Under the pieces are notes generated by a model. It was not told where the DNA came from, ran no database searches, and was given only the letters and a program-made list of their open reading frames with translations. A DNA stretch of 42,851 nt, taken from contig DATKPE010000014.1 of NCBI GenBank assembly GCA_035524335.1, positions 1-42,851 on the forward strand. Direction: 5' to 3'. This DNA is from DATKPE01 sp035524335. GTDB lineage: Bacteria; Bacteroidota; Ignavibacteria; UBA10030; SZUA-254. Position numbers and translations under genes: made by a program. Of the stretch, positions 1 through 7,885 are shown piece by piece; the stretch's first letter is position 1, and every line of letters starts with the position of its first letter.

Positions 1-1029
1 TCCGGTCACCGCCGGAACGGGATAACTGCCGCCGCTCCCGCTGCCGCTCAGACTCACGGTGCCCGGCGTTCCGGCCGCGTTGTGGTTGAAGTAGAGCGTG
101 CCGCCGGCAGACCCGCTGTGTGTCGGCGAGAACGTCACGTAAAATTTTACACTGCTGCCGGCCGGAATCAGGGCCGAGACCGGGCGCACCGTATAATCGA
201 TGCTCCCGGCCGCCGCCGAGTATATCCTCAGCGTCCCGTCGCCCGTGTTCTGCACGCTGACGCTGTCCATCGCCGAGTTCCCTCCGGCAACCGCTCCGAA
301 GCTGAGAGTCGTCGGGGTCACGCTGAACACCGGGTGCGTTGTGTCAGCGGGTATCCTTCCGAACATGAAATCGGTGAACTTCGCGGGTGTGGCAAACTGA
401 TATCCGCGAAGCCAGATGTACCACGAAGAGGGATTATAGGTATTGTCGTTGGTAACGATGGAATCGCGAACCCCGTTCGCGCCGCAGATAAGGCCTTTCA
501 TCGTTTTGTCCGCTTCCACCTTTACGATCAGGGTATCACCAACCTGGATCTCCCGCTGGATCGAGACAAGATCCCCGGTGTTGACCCCGCTGGTCACACG
601 CTGAAGAATGACCTTATCGACCCCCGAGGGGTTATCGATGTACGCGAGACGATACCCGTTCGCCGCAGACCCGTCCTCCGAATTCATGCGGAAGTTGAGG
701 AAAAACGTCCCGTTGATCCCGTCGCCTCCTTTTTGGGTGACGATGATCGCCGCCTGCGAGGTATCGGTGAACAGCGAGTCCCATGCCACGCCGCCCATAT
801 GACCGTCCCCGAGCGCATTGTACACCGACACTGTGGAATCGGCGTTGATCTGCAGAGAGGCGCTCGGATCGTCCTGGTTCAGAAGTTTCACCCACTTGTA
901 CGGCGGAGGTGACGTCGAAAGGTCGGTCGTCGCGGACCGGTCGAACCGGTCGACGACAGAAAGCTGTGCCACAGCAGGAACCGCGCCAAGGGTCATCAGA
1001 ACGAGAAGGGACGATAACAGTTTTTTCAT
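1..1029 (-). CDS. Secreted protein with HYDIN/choice-of-anchor-D-like Ig domain (N-terminal part)
   Basis: The reading frame is open for 343 codons from an ATG at 1029 to the window edge, so the C-terminus is missing. It starts MKKLLSSLLVLMTLGAVPAVAQ, a classic Sec signal peptide with an AVA-Q cleavage site. Residues about 25-225 form a concanavalin-like beta-rich region (GTFFLNFRMNSEDG, YRLAYID) that resembles laminin-G/LamG-type folds seen in surface proteins. Residues about 238-335 (FSVTPTTLSFGAVAGG... SVQNTGDGTLRI... VTFSPTHSGSAGGTL) match the HYDIN/ASPM-like 'choice-of-anchor D' Ig repeat. Such proteins in FCB bacteria usually end in a T9SS sorting domain; whether this one does cannot be seen. 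The start has no strong ribosome binding site (GATCCCCCT precedes ATG). Specific function unknown. Confidence 0.8.
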   Translation of the reverse strand, partial: MKKLLSSLLVLMTLGAVPAVAQLSVVDRFDRSATTDLSTSPPPYKWVKLLNQDDPSASLQINADSTVSVYNALGDGHMGGVAWDSLFTDTSQAAIIVTQKGGDGINGTFFLNFRMNSEDGSAANGYRLAYIDNPSGVDKVILQRVTSGVNTGDLVSIQREIQVGDTLIVKVEADKTMKGLICGANGVRDSIVTNDNTYNPSSWYIWLRGYQFATPAKFTDFMFGRIPADTTHPVFSVTPTTLSFGAVAGGNSAMDSVSVQNTGDGTLRIYSAAAGSIDYTVRPVSALIPAGSSVKFYVTFSPTHSGSAGGTLYFNHNAAGTPGTVSLSGSGSGGSYPVPAVTG

Positions 1030-1370
1030 AGGGGGATCAGGTTGGTTTTGAAGGTGGTCAGTTCAAACATACCGGGCATACCGGGAGCATGGACACGACG
1101 ACGCCCGCAACTGCGGGAAGCAGGTGGGAGCATAATCTGAAACGGCTGAAAAAAGAACGCACATTCATCTGTCATTCTGGTGAATTCGCTTGCATCGCAT
1201 CGCATGACGGAAAATTGTACGTGAATGTGTGAAATTTCCGTTCCTTCTTCAACCTGCATGTGACGAATGCAACGTTCTTCATCAGACAAAAAAACCGGTC
1301 TGAAGGAATTCAAAAAAGGCCTGAAAATACCCGGCCGTTGAATGTACGGCGTTTTCCTGAACCGCCCCTG
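1030..1370. other. Intergenic region with small inverted repeat
   Basis: No convincing gene is seen in these 341 bases. They hold the upstream region of the gene ending at the window edge and the 3' region of the tricorn-like gene. A short perfect inverted repeat, CCCGCA-AC-TGCGGG, lies at 1104-1117, and a short tandem GCATC/GCATC/GCATG run lies near 1190-1205. A weak GCCGT/ACGGC hairpin just past the tricorn stop, followed on the minus strand by TATTTTC and then TTTTTT near 1312-1317, may serve as its terminator. Confidence 0.4.
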
Positions 1371-4300
1371 TCAACGCTTCGGATAGAGCGGGACGGGCGG
1401 GAAATTAAACGGATTTTCCTTCGCCTTTTTCAGCGCCTCCTGAATTGCTCTTTCCAGCTGCGGGTCCTTCCCCGCCATGACGCTCGCGGGATCGTTGTCG
1501 ATCACGATATCGGGATCGGCGCCGTGATTTTCCACCAGCCATTTGCCGTCGGCGTTGTAGAACGCATTGTTCGACTGCTCAATGGAGCCGTTGTCGACCG
1601 TCAGCTGGGTATTGAGGATGCCGACGAGTCCGCCCCAGGAGGGAACGCCGACCACCGTACCGAGTTTGCGCGCCTTGAAATCCTCGACGAACGCTTCGCC
1701 GTCAGATCCGTTGTCCTCATTCGAAATGACGACATAATTTCCGGTCGACGTGCTCCCGGGATACCGGAACGGGACCATATTCCGCAGAACATTCTGCGCG
1801 GTCATCTTCCGTTCCAGCTTGTCGATGAGGAAATATTCCGTCCAGCCTCCGCCGTTCCTCCGGACATCGATGATCATCGCATCCTGATAGCGGAAAGCGC
1901 GCCAGAATTTGTCGAACTCGCCGACGCCGCCCGACCCCATCGCATTGATGTGCATGTACCCGAGCTTGCCGTCGCTTGCGGCGAGAACCTTTTTGATGTT
2001 TTCCGACAGCCAGTGCACATAGCGGAGATTCGGATCGTTCCGGATCGGTTCCACATCGTAATTCCGCGCACCGCCGGCGGAGGGCGTGCTGTTCACGGTC
2101 AGCCGCACCTTCTGCCCGCTTGTCACCTGCAGAAGTTTGTAATAATCGTCGGGAACCCGGACCGGCGTCCCGTTGATCGCGATGAGATATTCGCCGGAGT
2201 GCACCGAAATATCGGGCCGGACCAGCGGGGAGGAGACCGTCGTTGTGTACTCCGTCGGGCCGTAGATCGTCCCGAAGCGGTAATACCCGCTCCCGGCGTC
2301 CGGGGTGAGATCGGCCCCGAGCCAGCCTGTGTAGACCGGCGACGGAGGCATCTGCACCTGTCCCGGATCGCCGCCGGTGATGTAGGTGTGCGAGGTGGCA
2401 AGATCGCCGACAAGCTGGAGAATGACCCAGTTCAGTTCACCACGGGAACTGATGTCCCGGACATAGGCGCGGTAGCGCGCCCCCAGTTTCTGCCAGTCCT
2501 GCCCCACCATCGCGGCGTCATAGAAGAAATCGCGATACCATCGCCACGCGTCATCATAAATCTGGAGCCATTCCTTCCGGTAATCCGCGTTATACCAGAG
2601 ACTGCTTGTGGAAAGTTTGGTCCCGGAGGCTTTCGACTGGTAGGCTTTTTCCACAGGCGTGACGAAGAAATCGGACCCGCTCTGGATGATCATCTGCTCG
2701 CCGTTCGTGGAAAGCTGTACGTCGCGCACCTTGTCGTTCAGGACGGATTCCTTCCGTTCCGCAATGTCGTAAATATGCACCTGCCACTTGGTCGCCCCTT
2801 TCGGCTGAAATATCTCCTCATATTCGGCCTCGGTGAAACGGTCGACCGAGCTCCAGATGACGCGCCCCTTCCCCGCTTTCAGGTAAAAATAATTCCCGGA
2901 GAGATTCGGGATGGGATAGGTACGGTCACGCAATCCCTCCATGTCGATCCGGAAGGGGGATTCCTTCTCCTTCGGTTTCGGCATGGTGAGCGTATCGATG
3001 AAGGGAGGATGCTGATGGGCCTTCAGCTGAACCACCATGACATTCTGCGGCGCGGAGACGACATGGTTATCCTCGTAGAAATCCATCTGGATGTCGAAAT
3101 TCCTGCTCGAGAGATAATAGAGGTACTCTCCGTTCGCATCAAAACAGGGATTGAGATTGTCGTAAAAATCATCGGTCAGCGCGTACTTTTCCTTGGACTC
3201 GAGATTGTAGAGATAGATTTTACTGTTTTTGTTGTACTGCACGAGACTGTAGCAGATCCATTTGCTGTCGGGCGACCAGGAATAGTCGCTTACCTCCCAG
3301 TAAAATTCATCGTTCTTCATCTGATGGGACTCATCCACCTTGACGATCTGGCGTGTGGCGATGTCGATGTAAAATATGGCAAAATCCTTGTTGCCGTAGA
3401 GAATCTTTGTCCCGTCCGGCGACCAGGCGAGGTGGTACACCATCCGGTCGAGCGTCGTCGTGAGCTGTTTCCATTCCCCCCCTTCGGTGGGCTGGATGTA
3501 CATCTGGTACTCGCCGGTTTTATCCGAGAAGAAGGCGACCCATTTCCCGTCGGGAGAGACCTGCGGATTTTTCTCGCGCGAACCGGGCGTGGAGGAGATG
3601 TTCCGGAACGAGCCGTGATCGGGCGGTCCGGTGAAGATGTCGCCGCGGGCTTCGAGAACGACCGTCCGTCCGTCGTTCGAAACGTTCATCGAATGGACAT
3701 AATCCCTGACATTGATCGTCCGCGGCCGGGAGGCCCAGTCGTCGGTGGCGACCCGCACGGTGATCTTCTGCACTTTCCCCGTGGCGATATCGTACTGGTG
3801 AAGATAGCCGTCGTGGAGAAAGACGATATGCGCACCGTCCGTCGCCGCCATCATCACATCAACATCGTCGAAGCTGGTCAGAGGGACGATCTGTTTTGTC
3901 CGGAGATCGTATTTATGCAGGTTGGAAACGCCGTTGGTCTGGTCGGAGACGTAGTACATGGCGTCGCCGACCCACATCGGGTAGGCGTTTTTTCCGACGT
4001 ACGTCGTGACCTGTGAAAACCGGTTGGCGACAAAATCGTACATCCAGATATCCGGATACTGACCGCCGTGGTACCGTTTCCGGTTGTATTCCTCATCGCC
4101 CCGCCGCTGGTAGAGCATTTTTGTGCCGTCCTGCGAAAAACTGCAGAGACGTCCGCGGTCGATCGGAAAACGGACCGGCGCACCGCCCTCCTTCGGGATG
4201 AAGTAAAGGTTTGGATCGCGTCCGATGTAATTTTCGTAGTAGGACCGGACCACGACGCGATTCCCGTCGGGGGTCCAGGCAACCGTCTGCACTGCCGACG

Positions 4301-4619
4301 GCAGATAACTCACCCGAACCGGTTCACCTCCGTCTGCAGGCATGATATACGCATTCGGCAGGCCGTCGTACGTCCCGGTAAACGCAATCGAAGCGCCGTC
4401 CGGCGATATGCGGGCTGAATATTCAGTCCCGGGCGAGCTGGTGAGACGAACCGCGTCACCGCCTGCAATATCCACCTTCCAGAGATCGCCCTGATAGGTG
4501 AAAACCACAGAATTCTTGTGAACATCTGGGTAAGTCATGAACCGGGCCTCTTTTCCGGCATATGTCACAGTCCACAACGCGGGGAGCAGAATCAGCAGTG
4601 CGATGATTGCATTTTTCAT
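1371..4619 (-). CDS. Tricorn-like S41 family serine peptidase
   Basis: A 1082-residue protein with an N-terminal signal peptide (ALLILLPALWTVTYA), so it is probably periplasmic or exported, unlike archaeal tricorn. Residues about 25-330 and 340-640 contain WD40/beta-propeller blades (repeated 'SPDGxxIAF', 'SPDGTKILYGN' motifs), matching the six- and seven-bladed propellers of tricorn. A linker/core C1 helical region follows (about 690-760, with the catalytic-type His in DLATSHTYI), then a PDZ domain (about 770-860) and the S41 core C2. Ser972 in NEDNGSDGEAF is the expected nucleophile, and the Glu in VENHGADPD matches the third catalytic position of tricorn. The family degrades oligopeptides downstream of larger proteases. 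It is apparently monocistronic. Length is normal for the family (about 1050-1100). Domain assignment is by motif recognition. Confidence 0.93.
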   Translation of the reverse strand: MKNAIIALLILLPALWTVTYAGKEARFMTYPDVHKNSVVFTYQGDLWKVDIAGGDAVRLTSSPGTEYSARISPDGASIAFTGTYDGLPNAYIMPADGGEPVRVSYLPSAVQTVAWTPDGNRVVVRSYYENYIGRDPNLYFIPKEGGAPVRFPIDRGRLCSFSQDGTKMLYQRRGDEEYNRKRYHGGQYPDIWMYDFVANRFSQVTTYVGKNAYPMWVGDAMYYVSDQTNGVSNLHKYDLRTKQIVPLTSFDDVDVMMAATDGAHIVFLHDGYLHQYDIATGKVQKITVRVATDDWASRPRTINVRDYVHSMNVSNDGRTVVLEARGDIFTGPPDHGSFRNISSTPGSREKNPQVSPDGKWVAFFSDKTGEYQMYIQPTEGGEWKQLTTTLDRMVYHLAWSPDGTKILYGNKDFAIFYIDIATRQIVKVDESHQMKNDEFYWEVSDYSWSPDSKWICYSLVQYNKNSKIYLYNLESKEKYALTDDFYDNLNPCFDANGEYLYYLSSRNFDIQMDFYEDNHVVSAPQNVMVVQLKAHQHPPFIDTLTMPKPKEKESPFRIDMEGLRDRTYPIPNLSGNYFYLKAGKGRVIWSSVDRFTEAEYEEIFQPKGATKWQVHIYDIAERKESVLNDKVRDVQLSTNGEQMIIQSGSDFFVTPVEKAYQSKASGTKLSTSSLWYNADYRKEWLQIYDDAWRWYRDFFYDAAMVGQDWQKLGARYRAYVRDISSRGELNWVILQLVGDLATSHTYITGGDPGQVQMPPSPVYTGWLGADLTPDAGSGYYRFGTIYGPTEYTTTVSSPLVRPDISVHSGEYLIAINGTPVRVPDDYYKLLQVTSGQKVRLTVNSTPSAGGARNYDVEPIRNDPNLRYVHWLSENIKKVLAASDGKLGYMHINAMGSGGVGEFDKFWRAFRYQDAMIIDVRRNGGGWTEYFLIDKLERKMTAQNVLRNMVPFRYPGSTSTGNYVVISNEDNGSDGEAFVEDFKARKLGTVVGVPSWGGLVGILNTQLTVDNGSIEQSNNAFYNADGKWLVENHGADPDIVIDNDPASVMAGKDPQLERAIQEALKKAKENPFNFPPVPLYPKR

Positions 4620-4810
4620 GGAAGACTCCGGGTGGGGAGATGGAATGGTGTGATGGGATCGCTTCGATGCGTCATTGAGTAGTATCGACTATCGCCGAAC
4701 CGGACAGAATGTACCAGAAATTAGGTTTGAAAGCAAGAAAAATGAGTAAGGAAGGCGACAGCGGATATGTTATACCCCGGAGAAATCGGAGGTTACACTC
4801 CCACAATCGG

Positions 4811-4837
4811 CGGCGGATGATCCCCGACCATCCGCCG
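4811..4837 (-). terminator. Hairpin 3' of the TonB-domain gene, possible terminator without U-tract
   Basis: A 9-bp perfect stem (CGGCGGATG / CATCCGCCG) with a 9-nt loop starts 20 bases beyond the stop of the TonB-domain lipoprotein gene. On the minus strand the stem is followed by CCGATTGTGG, not a T-run, so classic Rho-independent termination is doubtful. It may protect the 3' end of the message or be part of a Rho-dependent terminator. Confidence 0.35.
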
Positions 4838-4857
4838 TCGTCAGAGAACAACTGCGT

Positions 4858-5565
4858 TCACTGGCTGAGCTTGAAACGGAAGGGAATGGCGCACCAGACG
4901 GCGACATTTTGTTTCTGCTGTACCGCCGGCTTGAATTTCCACTGCCTGATGGCGTCCACCGCGGCGGCCGCGAGCGCCGGCGAGGAACTGGTGTTTTTCC
5001 AGACCATGACGTCGCCCACCGTGCCGGTTTCCGTTACCAGCGCCTTCAGCCAGACCACTCCCTGCACCTTTTTTGCGATCTCTTCGGGGGGATAGACCGG
5101 TTGTTTCTGCTCCATCGGGACCGGCTGTTCATCAACCGGAATCATTTCGTCCGGCGACGGTTTCGTGATCCCCGTGTTTCGCAGGTAGATGGGGATGATG
5201 ATCGTCGCCTCAACAGGCACGGATTGACGGACGGCCGGACTGAAAGAACAATCGATCACCCGTTTCATCACCTGATGCACCGGCTGATCGGGACCGGTAT
5301 CACCGTGAAGGAGCTTTACCGTGCTCACTCCCCCGCGGGCGTTGATGGTGGCTTCGAGTTCAAGGATCCGCAGAGTTCCGGCCGGCGTCGCGCTGTCGGT
5401 GTATTCGACATAGTTCAGCGACGTCGCATACCGGGACGAATCATATGCGGCGGTGCCAGTCAGAATATTCAGAGATGGTGAGGGCGGAGTATCGTACTCT
5501 GCACGGCACCCGTTGAGACACAGAAATACGGCAGTCATGAGAAGAGAGACGACGATTCTGGACAT
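4858..5565 (-). CDS. Lipoprotein with two tandem TonB C-terminal-like domains
   Basis: A 235-residue protein. The N-terminus is a lipoprotein signal with lipobox L-N-G-C (Cys20). The C-terminal part (about 168-233) is a clear TonB C-terminal domain: VVWLKALVTETGTVGDV, then AAVDAIRQWKFKPAVQ and a final IPFRFKL strand. The middle part (about 63-129) has the same layout in degenerate form: LELEATINARGGVSTV, VMKRVIDCSFSPAVRQ and VEATIIIPIYL, so I read it as a second, diverged copy. A canonical TonB is anchored in the inner membrane by a helix and has a long proline-rich spacer; both are missing here, so energy transduction in the usual way is unlikely. A periplasmic or outer-membrane binding role is more plausible. 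It is the last gene of a sigma / anti-sigma operon, 20 nt after the anti-sigma stop. Confidence 0.8.
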   Translation of the reverse strand: MSRIVVSLLMTAVFLCLNGCRAEYDTPPSPSLNILTGTAAYDSSRYATSLNYVEYTDSATPAGTLRILELEATINARGGVSTVKLLHGDTGPDQPVHQVMKRVIDCSFSPAVRQSVPVEATIIIPIYLRNTGITKPSPDEMIPVDEQPVPMEQKQPVYPPEEIAKKVQGVVWLKALVTETGTVGDVMVWKNTSSSPALAAAAVDAIRQWKFKPAVQQKQNVAVWCAIPFRFKLSQ

Positions 5566-5585
5566 GGCAAGTTCTCCTCGGTCGA

Positions 5586-6062
5586 TTATTCGTGCTGTTG
5601 TATAACGGATTTGACCGGAATTCCCTGAACATCGACAGGCGGAAGTCCGTAAATCATGATGACGGTCGGGACCATGGAACCCGATCCTGCGGTGATGCGG
5701 ACGGGGTTCTGTCGCGGGAATATCTCATCCCGCAACAGGAGTCCGAGTCCGAATGTGACGGCACACAGCAACGCCGCAAAGGAATAAGAAAGCACAAGCC
5801 GCGGTATCCGCCGGTCCGACGGAACCGGGGGGGAAAACCGATCCTTTCCACGGGGAATCAGCGAGAGAACGGCATCATCCAGTGCGGAAGGGCAGGATGT
5901 GGAATCACTCCTGCCTGCCGATCGGGTCCGGAGAATGGAGTCGAAAAAAGCGCGGCATTCCATGCATCCCGCAATATGCCCGAAGAGGCTCTCCTGCATC
6001 CGGTCATTTCCTCCATCGTCGAGATATTCCTGAATGATTTCCTGCTGTTCCCTGCAGTTCAT
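5586..6062 (-). CDS. Zinc-finger (zf-HC2) transmembrane anti-sigma factor
   Basis: A 158-residue protein with the ZAS/zf-HC2 anti-sigma signature: Cys3 and H29-x3-C33-x2-C36 (GHIAGCMEC). This N-terminal cytosolic domain would hold the partner ECF sigma factor off RNA polymerase. One membrane helix lies at about 88-110 (LVLSYSFAALLCAVTFGLGLLL), followed by a short extracytoplasmic tail of about 45 residues that could sense a signal. The start codon overlaps the sigma-factor stop by 4 bases (ATGA), so the two are translationally coupled, the usual arrangement for a cognate pair. The short tail has no recognisable sensor domain. Confidence 0.88.
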   Translation of the reverse strand: MNCREQQEIIQEYLDDGGNDRMQESLFGHIAGCMECRAFFDSILRTRSAGRSDSTSCPSALDDAVLSLIPRGKDRFSPPVPSDRRIPRLVLSYSFAALLCAVTFGLGLLLRDEIFPRQNPVRITAGSGSMVPTVIMIYGLPPVDVQGIPVKSVIQQHE

Positions 6063-6604
6063 TTCCGGACCCTTTCCGAAAACATCGGTTTCAGTAATTC
6101 AAACAATTTCCTCCGCGCGGAAAAGATGCGCGATTTGACGAGTCCCGGAGCGATGCCGAGAACTTCCGCAATTTCGGTGTACGACATCCCTTCGTATTCC
6201 CTGAGCAGGATAACCTCCCGCTGTTCCGGGATCAGCCGGCCGATCGCTTCCGTTATGATGGTCCGGTCTTCCGCGCGGTCGTAGACCTCACCGTCGCCCG
6301 GTCCGTATTCCGCACGTTCCCCGAGAGGGATCTGCTTCCCGGCCGTTCTGATGTGCGTAAGACAGTCGTTCCGTGCTATCGTGTAGAGCCACGCCCGCAA
6401 CCTTTCAGCGTGCTGAAGCTGGGCATGCCGCTCAAATACTTTGATGAAGACGCCCTGGACAATATCACCCGCCGCATCGGCGTCGGAGGTCATTCTAAGA
6501 CAGAATCGGTACATCTGTCCCTTATAGCGGTGATAGAGGGCGGTAAATGCCCTTTCGTCGCCGGCCGACAATGCGGATGCTATGGCCCGATCGGTATTCA
6601 TCAT
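6059..6604 (-). CDS. ECF-type RNA polymerase sigma factor (first module)
   Basis: A 181-residue sigma-70 family protein. Region 2 covers about residues 15-85 (FTALYHRYKGQMYRFCLRM, then the DIVQGVFIKVF helix that contacts polymerase and RAWLYTIARNDCLTHIR for -10 recognition). Region 4 covers about 120-170 (LIPEQREVILLREYEGMSYTEIAEVLGIAPGLVKSRI), a helix-turn-helix that reads the -35 element. There is no region 1 or 3, as expected for ECF sigma factors. The ribosome binding site GGAG lies 8 nt before ATG. It heads an operon with the anti-sigma factor and the TonB-domain lipoprotein, suggesting control of an envelope response. The target regulon cannot be seen from here. Confidence 0.93.
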   Translation of the reverse strand: MMNTDRAIASALSAGDERAFTALYHRYKGQMYRFCLRMTSDADAAGDIVQGVFIKVFERHAQLQHAERLRAWLYTIARNDCLTHIRTAGKQIPLGERAEYGPGDGEVYDRAEDRTIITEAIGRLIPEQREVILLREYEGMSYTEIAEVLGIAPGLVKSRIFSARRKLFELLKPMFSERVRK

Positions 6605-6745
6605 TCTGGAACTCCGTCCAATGATAAGACTATCGAACCGTGAAAAAGTTGGCGGGAATAAAGACAGTTGTTACGATACCGCTCCGGCCGCATCTGTGTC
6701 GGCGATGCGGACAGCGAAGCAAATGGCGGGGTCGGATCGGAGGTG

Positions 6746-7879
6746 TCAGCGGACGCGGGAAACGTCCCTGAATCCGGCCGAGCGAAGGAGCTTTTCGGCC
6801 CCGCCCTGTTCTCCGGTCAGCTCTACTGTATACCAGGAAAATTCCCGCCGGACCGGGTATTCTGCGCGAAGCCGCTCGAAATTGCCGGGTGCAGAACGGA
6901 AACGCCTGTCGTCCTCCATGATATCGTATGTCCTGCGAATCGCTTCGGCCAGAATTTCCGCGCCGGTCAGGCCGCTTCCATCGATCCTCAGAACCCGAAC
7001 CTTTCCCGGAGGAAGTTCCGGAGGGTACCACCCGTGTACCGGAAGGCCGAAATGAGCGGCCAGTGCGTTCACCACCATCGCGGTCCCTTTCGCCTTTCCC
7101 TCGACGGAATAACCTGCAATATGCGGCGTGGCGATCGCGGCCAGGTTCCGGAGGCGAGGATCTGTTTGCGGCTCTCCGGCCCAGACATCCAGAACTGCGC
7201 TCATGGTTCCCCGTCGGAGCATGCCGGCAAGCGCGGATTCGTCGACGACTTCACCCCGTGAGGTGTTGATGATAACCGACCGCTCTTTCATTTTCTGAAA
7301 GCGGGATTCATCGATTAAGCCGGCGGTGGCATCCGGCCCGCCGGTCGTCAGCGGAACGTGCAGGGAGACGACATCCGAGACGGCAAGAAGATCATCTAGC
7401 GGGATAAAACCCCCGCTTCCCTCGATCCGTTCCCGGGGTGGATCGTTGCAGAGCACGCGCATTCCGAGATCTCGCGCCACCCCCGCGACGAGACGTCCGA
7501 CGTTTCCCACCCCGACGACGCCGATGGTCGCCTGATGAATCGGGACTCCCAGCCGGTTTGCCGTCGCGAGAATAGCCGCGGCGACATATTGCTGAACGGA
7601 TCCGGCGTTACAGCCCGGAGCGGTGGTCCATGTGATGCCGGCGCGGGCACAATAGGCTGGGTCGATATGATCGTGACCGATCGTCGCAGAACCGATGAAT
7701 TTCACCCCGGTTCCGTGCAGAAGCTCCTCCGAACATCGCGTGCGCGTCCGTACGAGCAGAGCATCGGCATCCAGGAGATCGCGGCGGGAAATCGCGCTTC
7801 CCGCGACATAGCGGACCTCTGCGTAGGCATCCAGGACGCCGCGCAGAAATGGAATGGCATTATCTGCAACTATTTTCAT
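6746..7879 (-). CDS. pdxB: Erythronate-4-phosphate dehydrogenase
   Basis: A 377-residue D-2-hydroxyacid dehydrogenase. The N-terminus MKIVADNAIPF and the segment FIGSATIGHDHID...APGCNAGSV are diagnostic of PdxB rather than of SerA or other family members. The NAD-binding Rossmann motif is GVVGVGNVGRLVA (about 120-132). The catalytic Arg lies in NTSRGEVVD and the acid/base His in ATPHIAGYS. A C-terminal extension of about 90 residues is the PdxB dimerisation domain. The enzyme oxidises 4-phospho-D-erythronate in the DXP-dependent pyridoxal phosphate pathway. It begins only 6 nt after the hrpB stop, so the two are probably cotranscribed, although no functional link is obvious. Length is normal. 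Confidence 0.93.
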   Translation of the reverse strand: MKIVADNAIPFLRGVLDAYAEVRYVAGSAISRRDLLDADALLVRTRTRCSEELLHGTGVKFIGSATIGHDHIDPAYCARAGITWTTAPGCNAGSVQQYVAAAILATANRLGVPIHQATIGVVGVGNVGRLVAGVARDLGMRVLCNDPPRERIEGSGGFIPLDDLLAVSDVVSLHVPLTTGGPDATAGLIDESRFQKMKERSVIINTSRGEVVDESALAGMLRRGTMSAVLDVWAGEPQTDPRLRNLAAIATPHIAGYSVEGKAKGTAMVVNALAAHFGLPVHGWYPPELPPGKVRVLRIDGSGLTGAEILAEAIRRTYDIMEDDRRFRSAPGNFERLRAEYPVRREFSWYTVELTGEQGGAEKLLRSAGFRDVSRVR

Positions 7880-7885
7880 GCGGAA

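Noticed and set aside
1260..4016. Long plus-strand open frame of about 918 codons
   Set aside because: It is antisense to the tricorn-like peptidase gene, has an Arg/His/Pro-biased product with no recognisable domain, and arises from the GC-rich codon pattern of the real gene.
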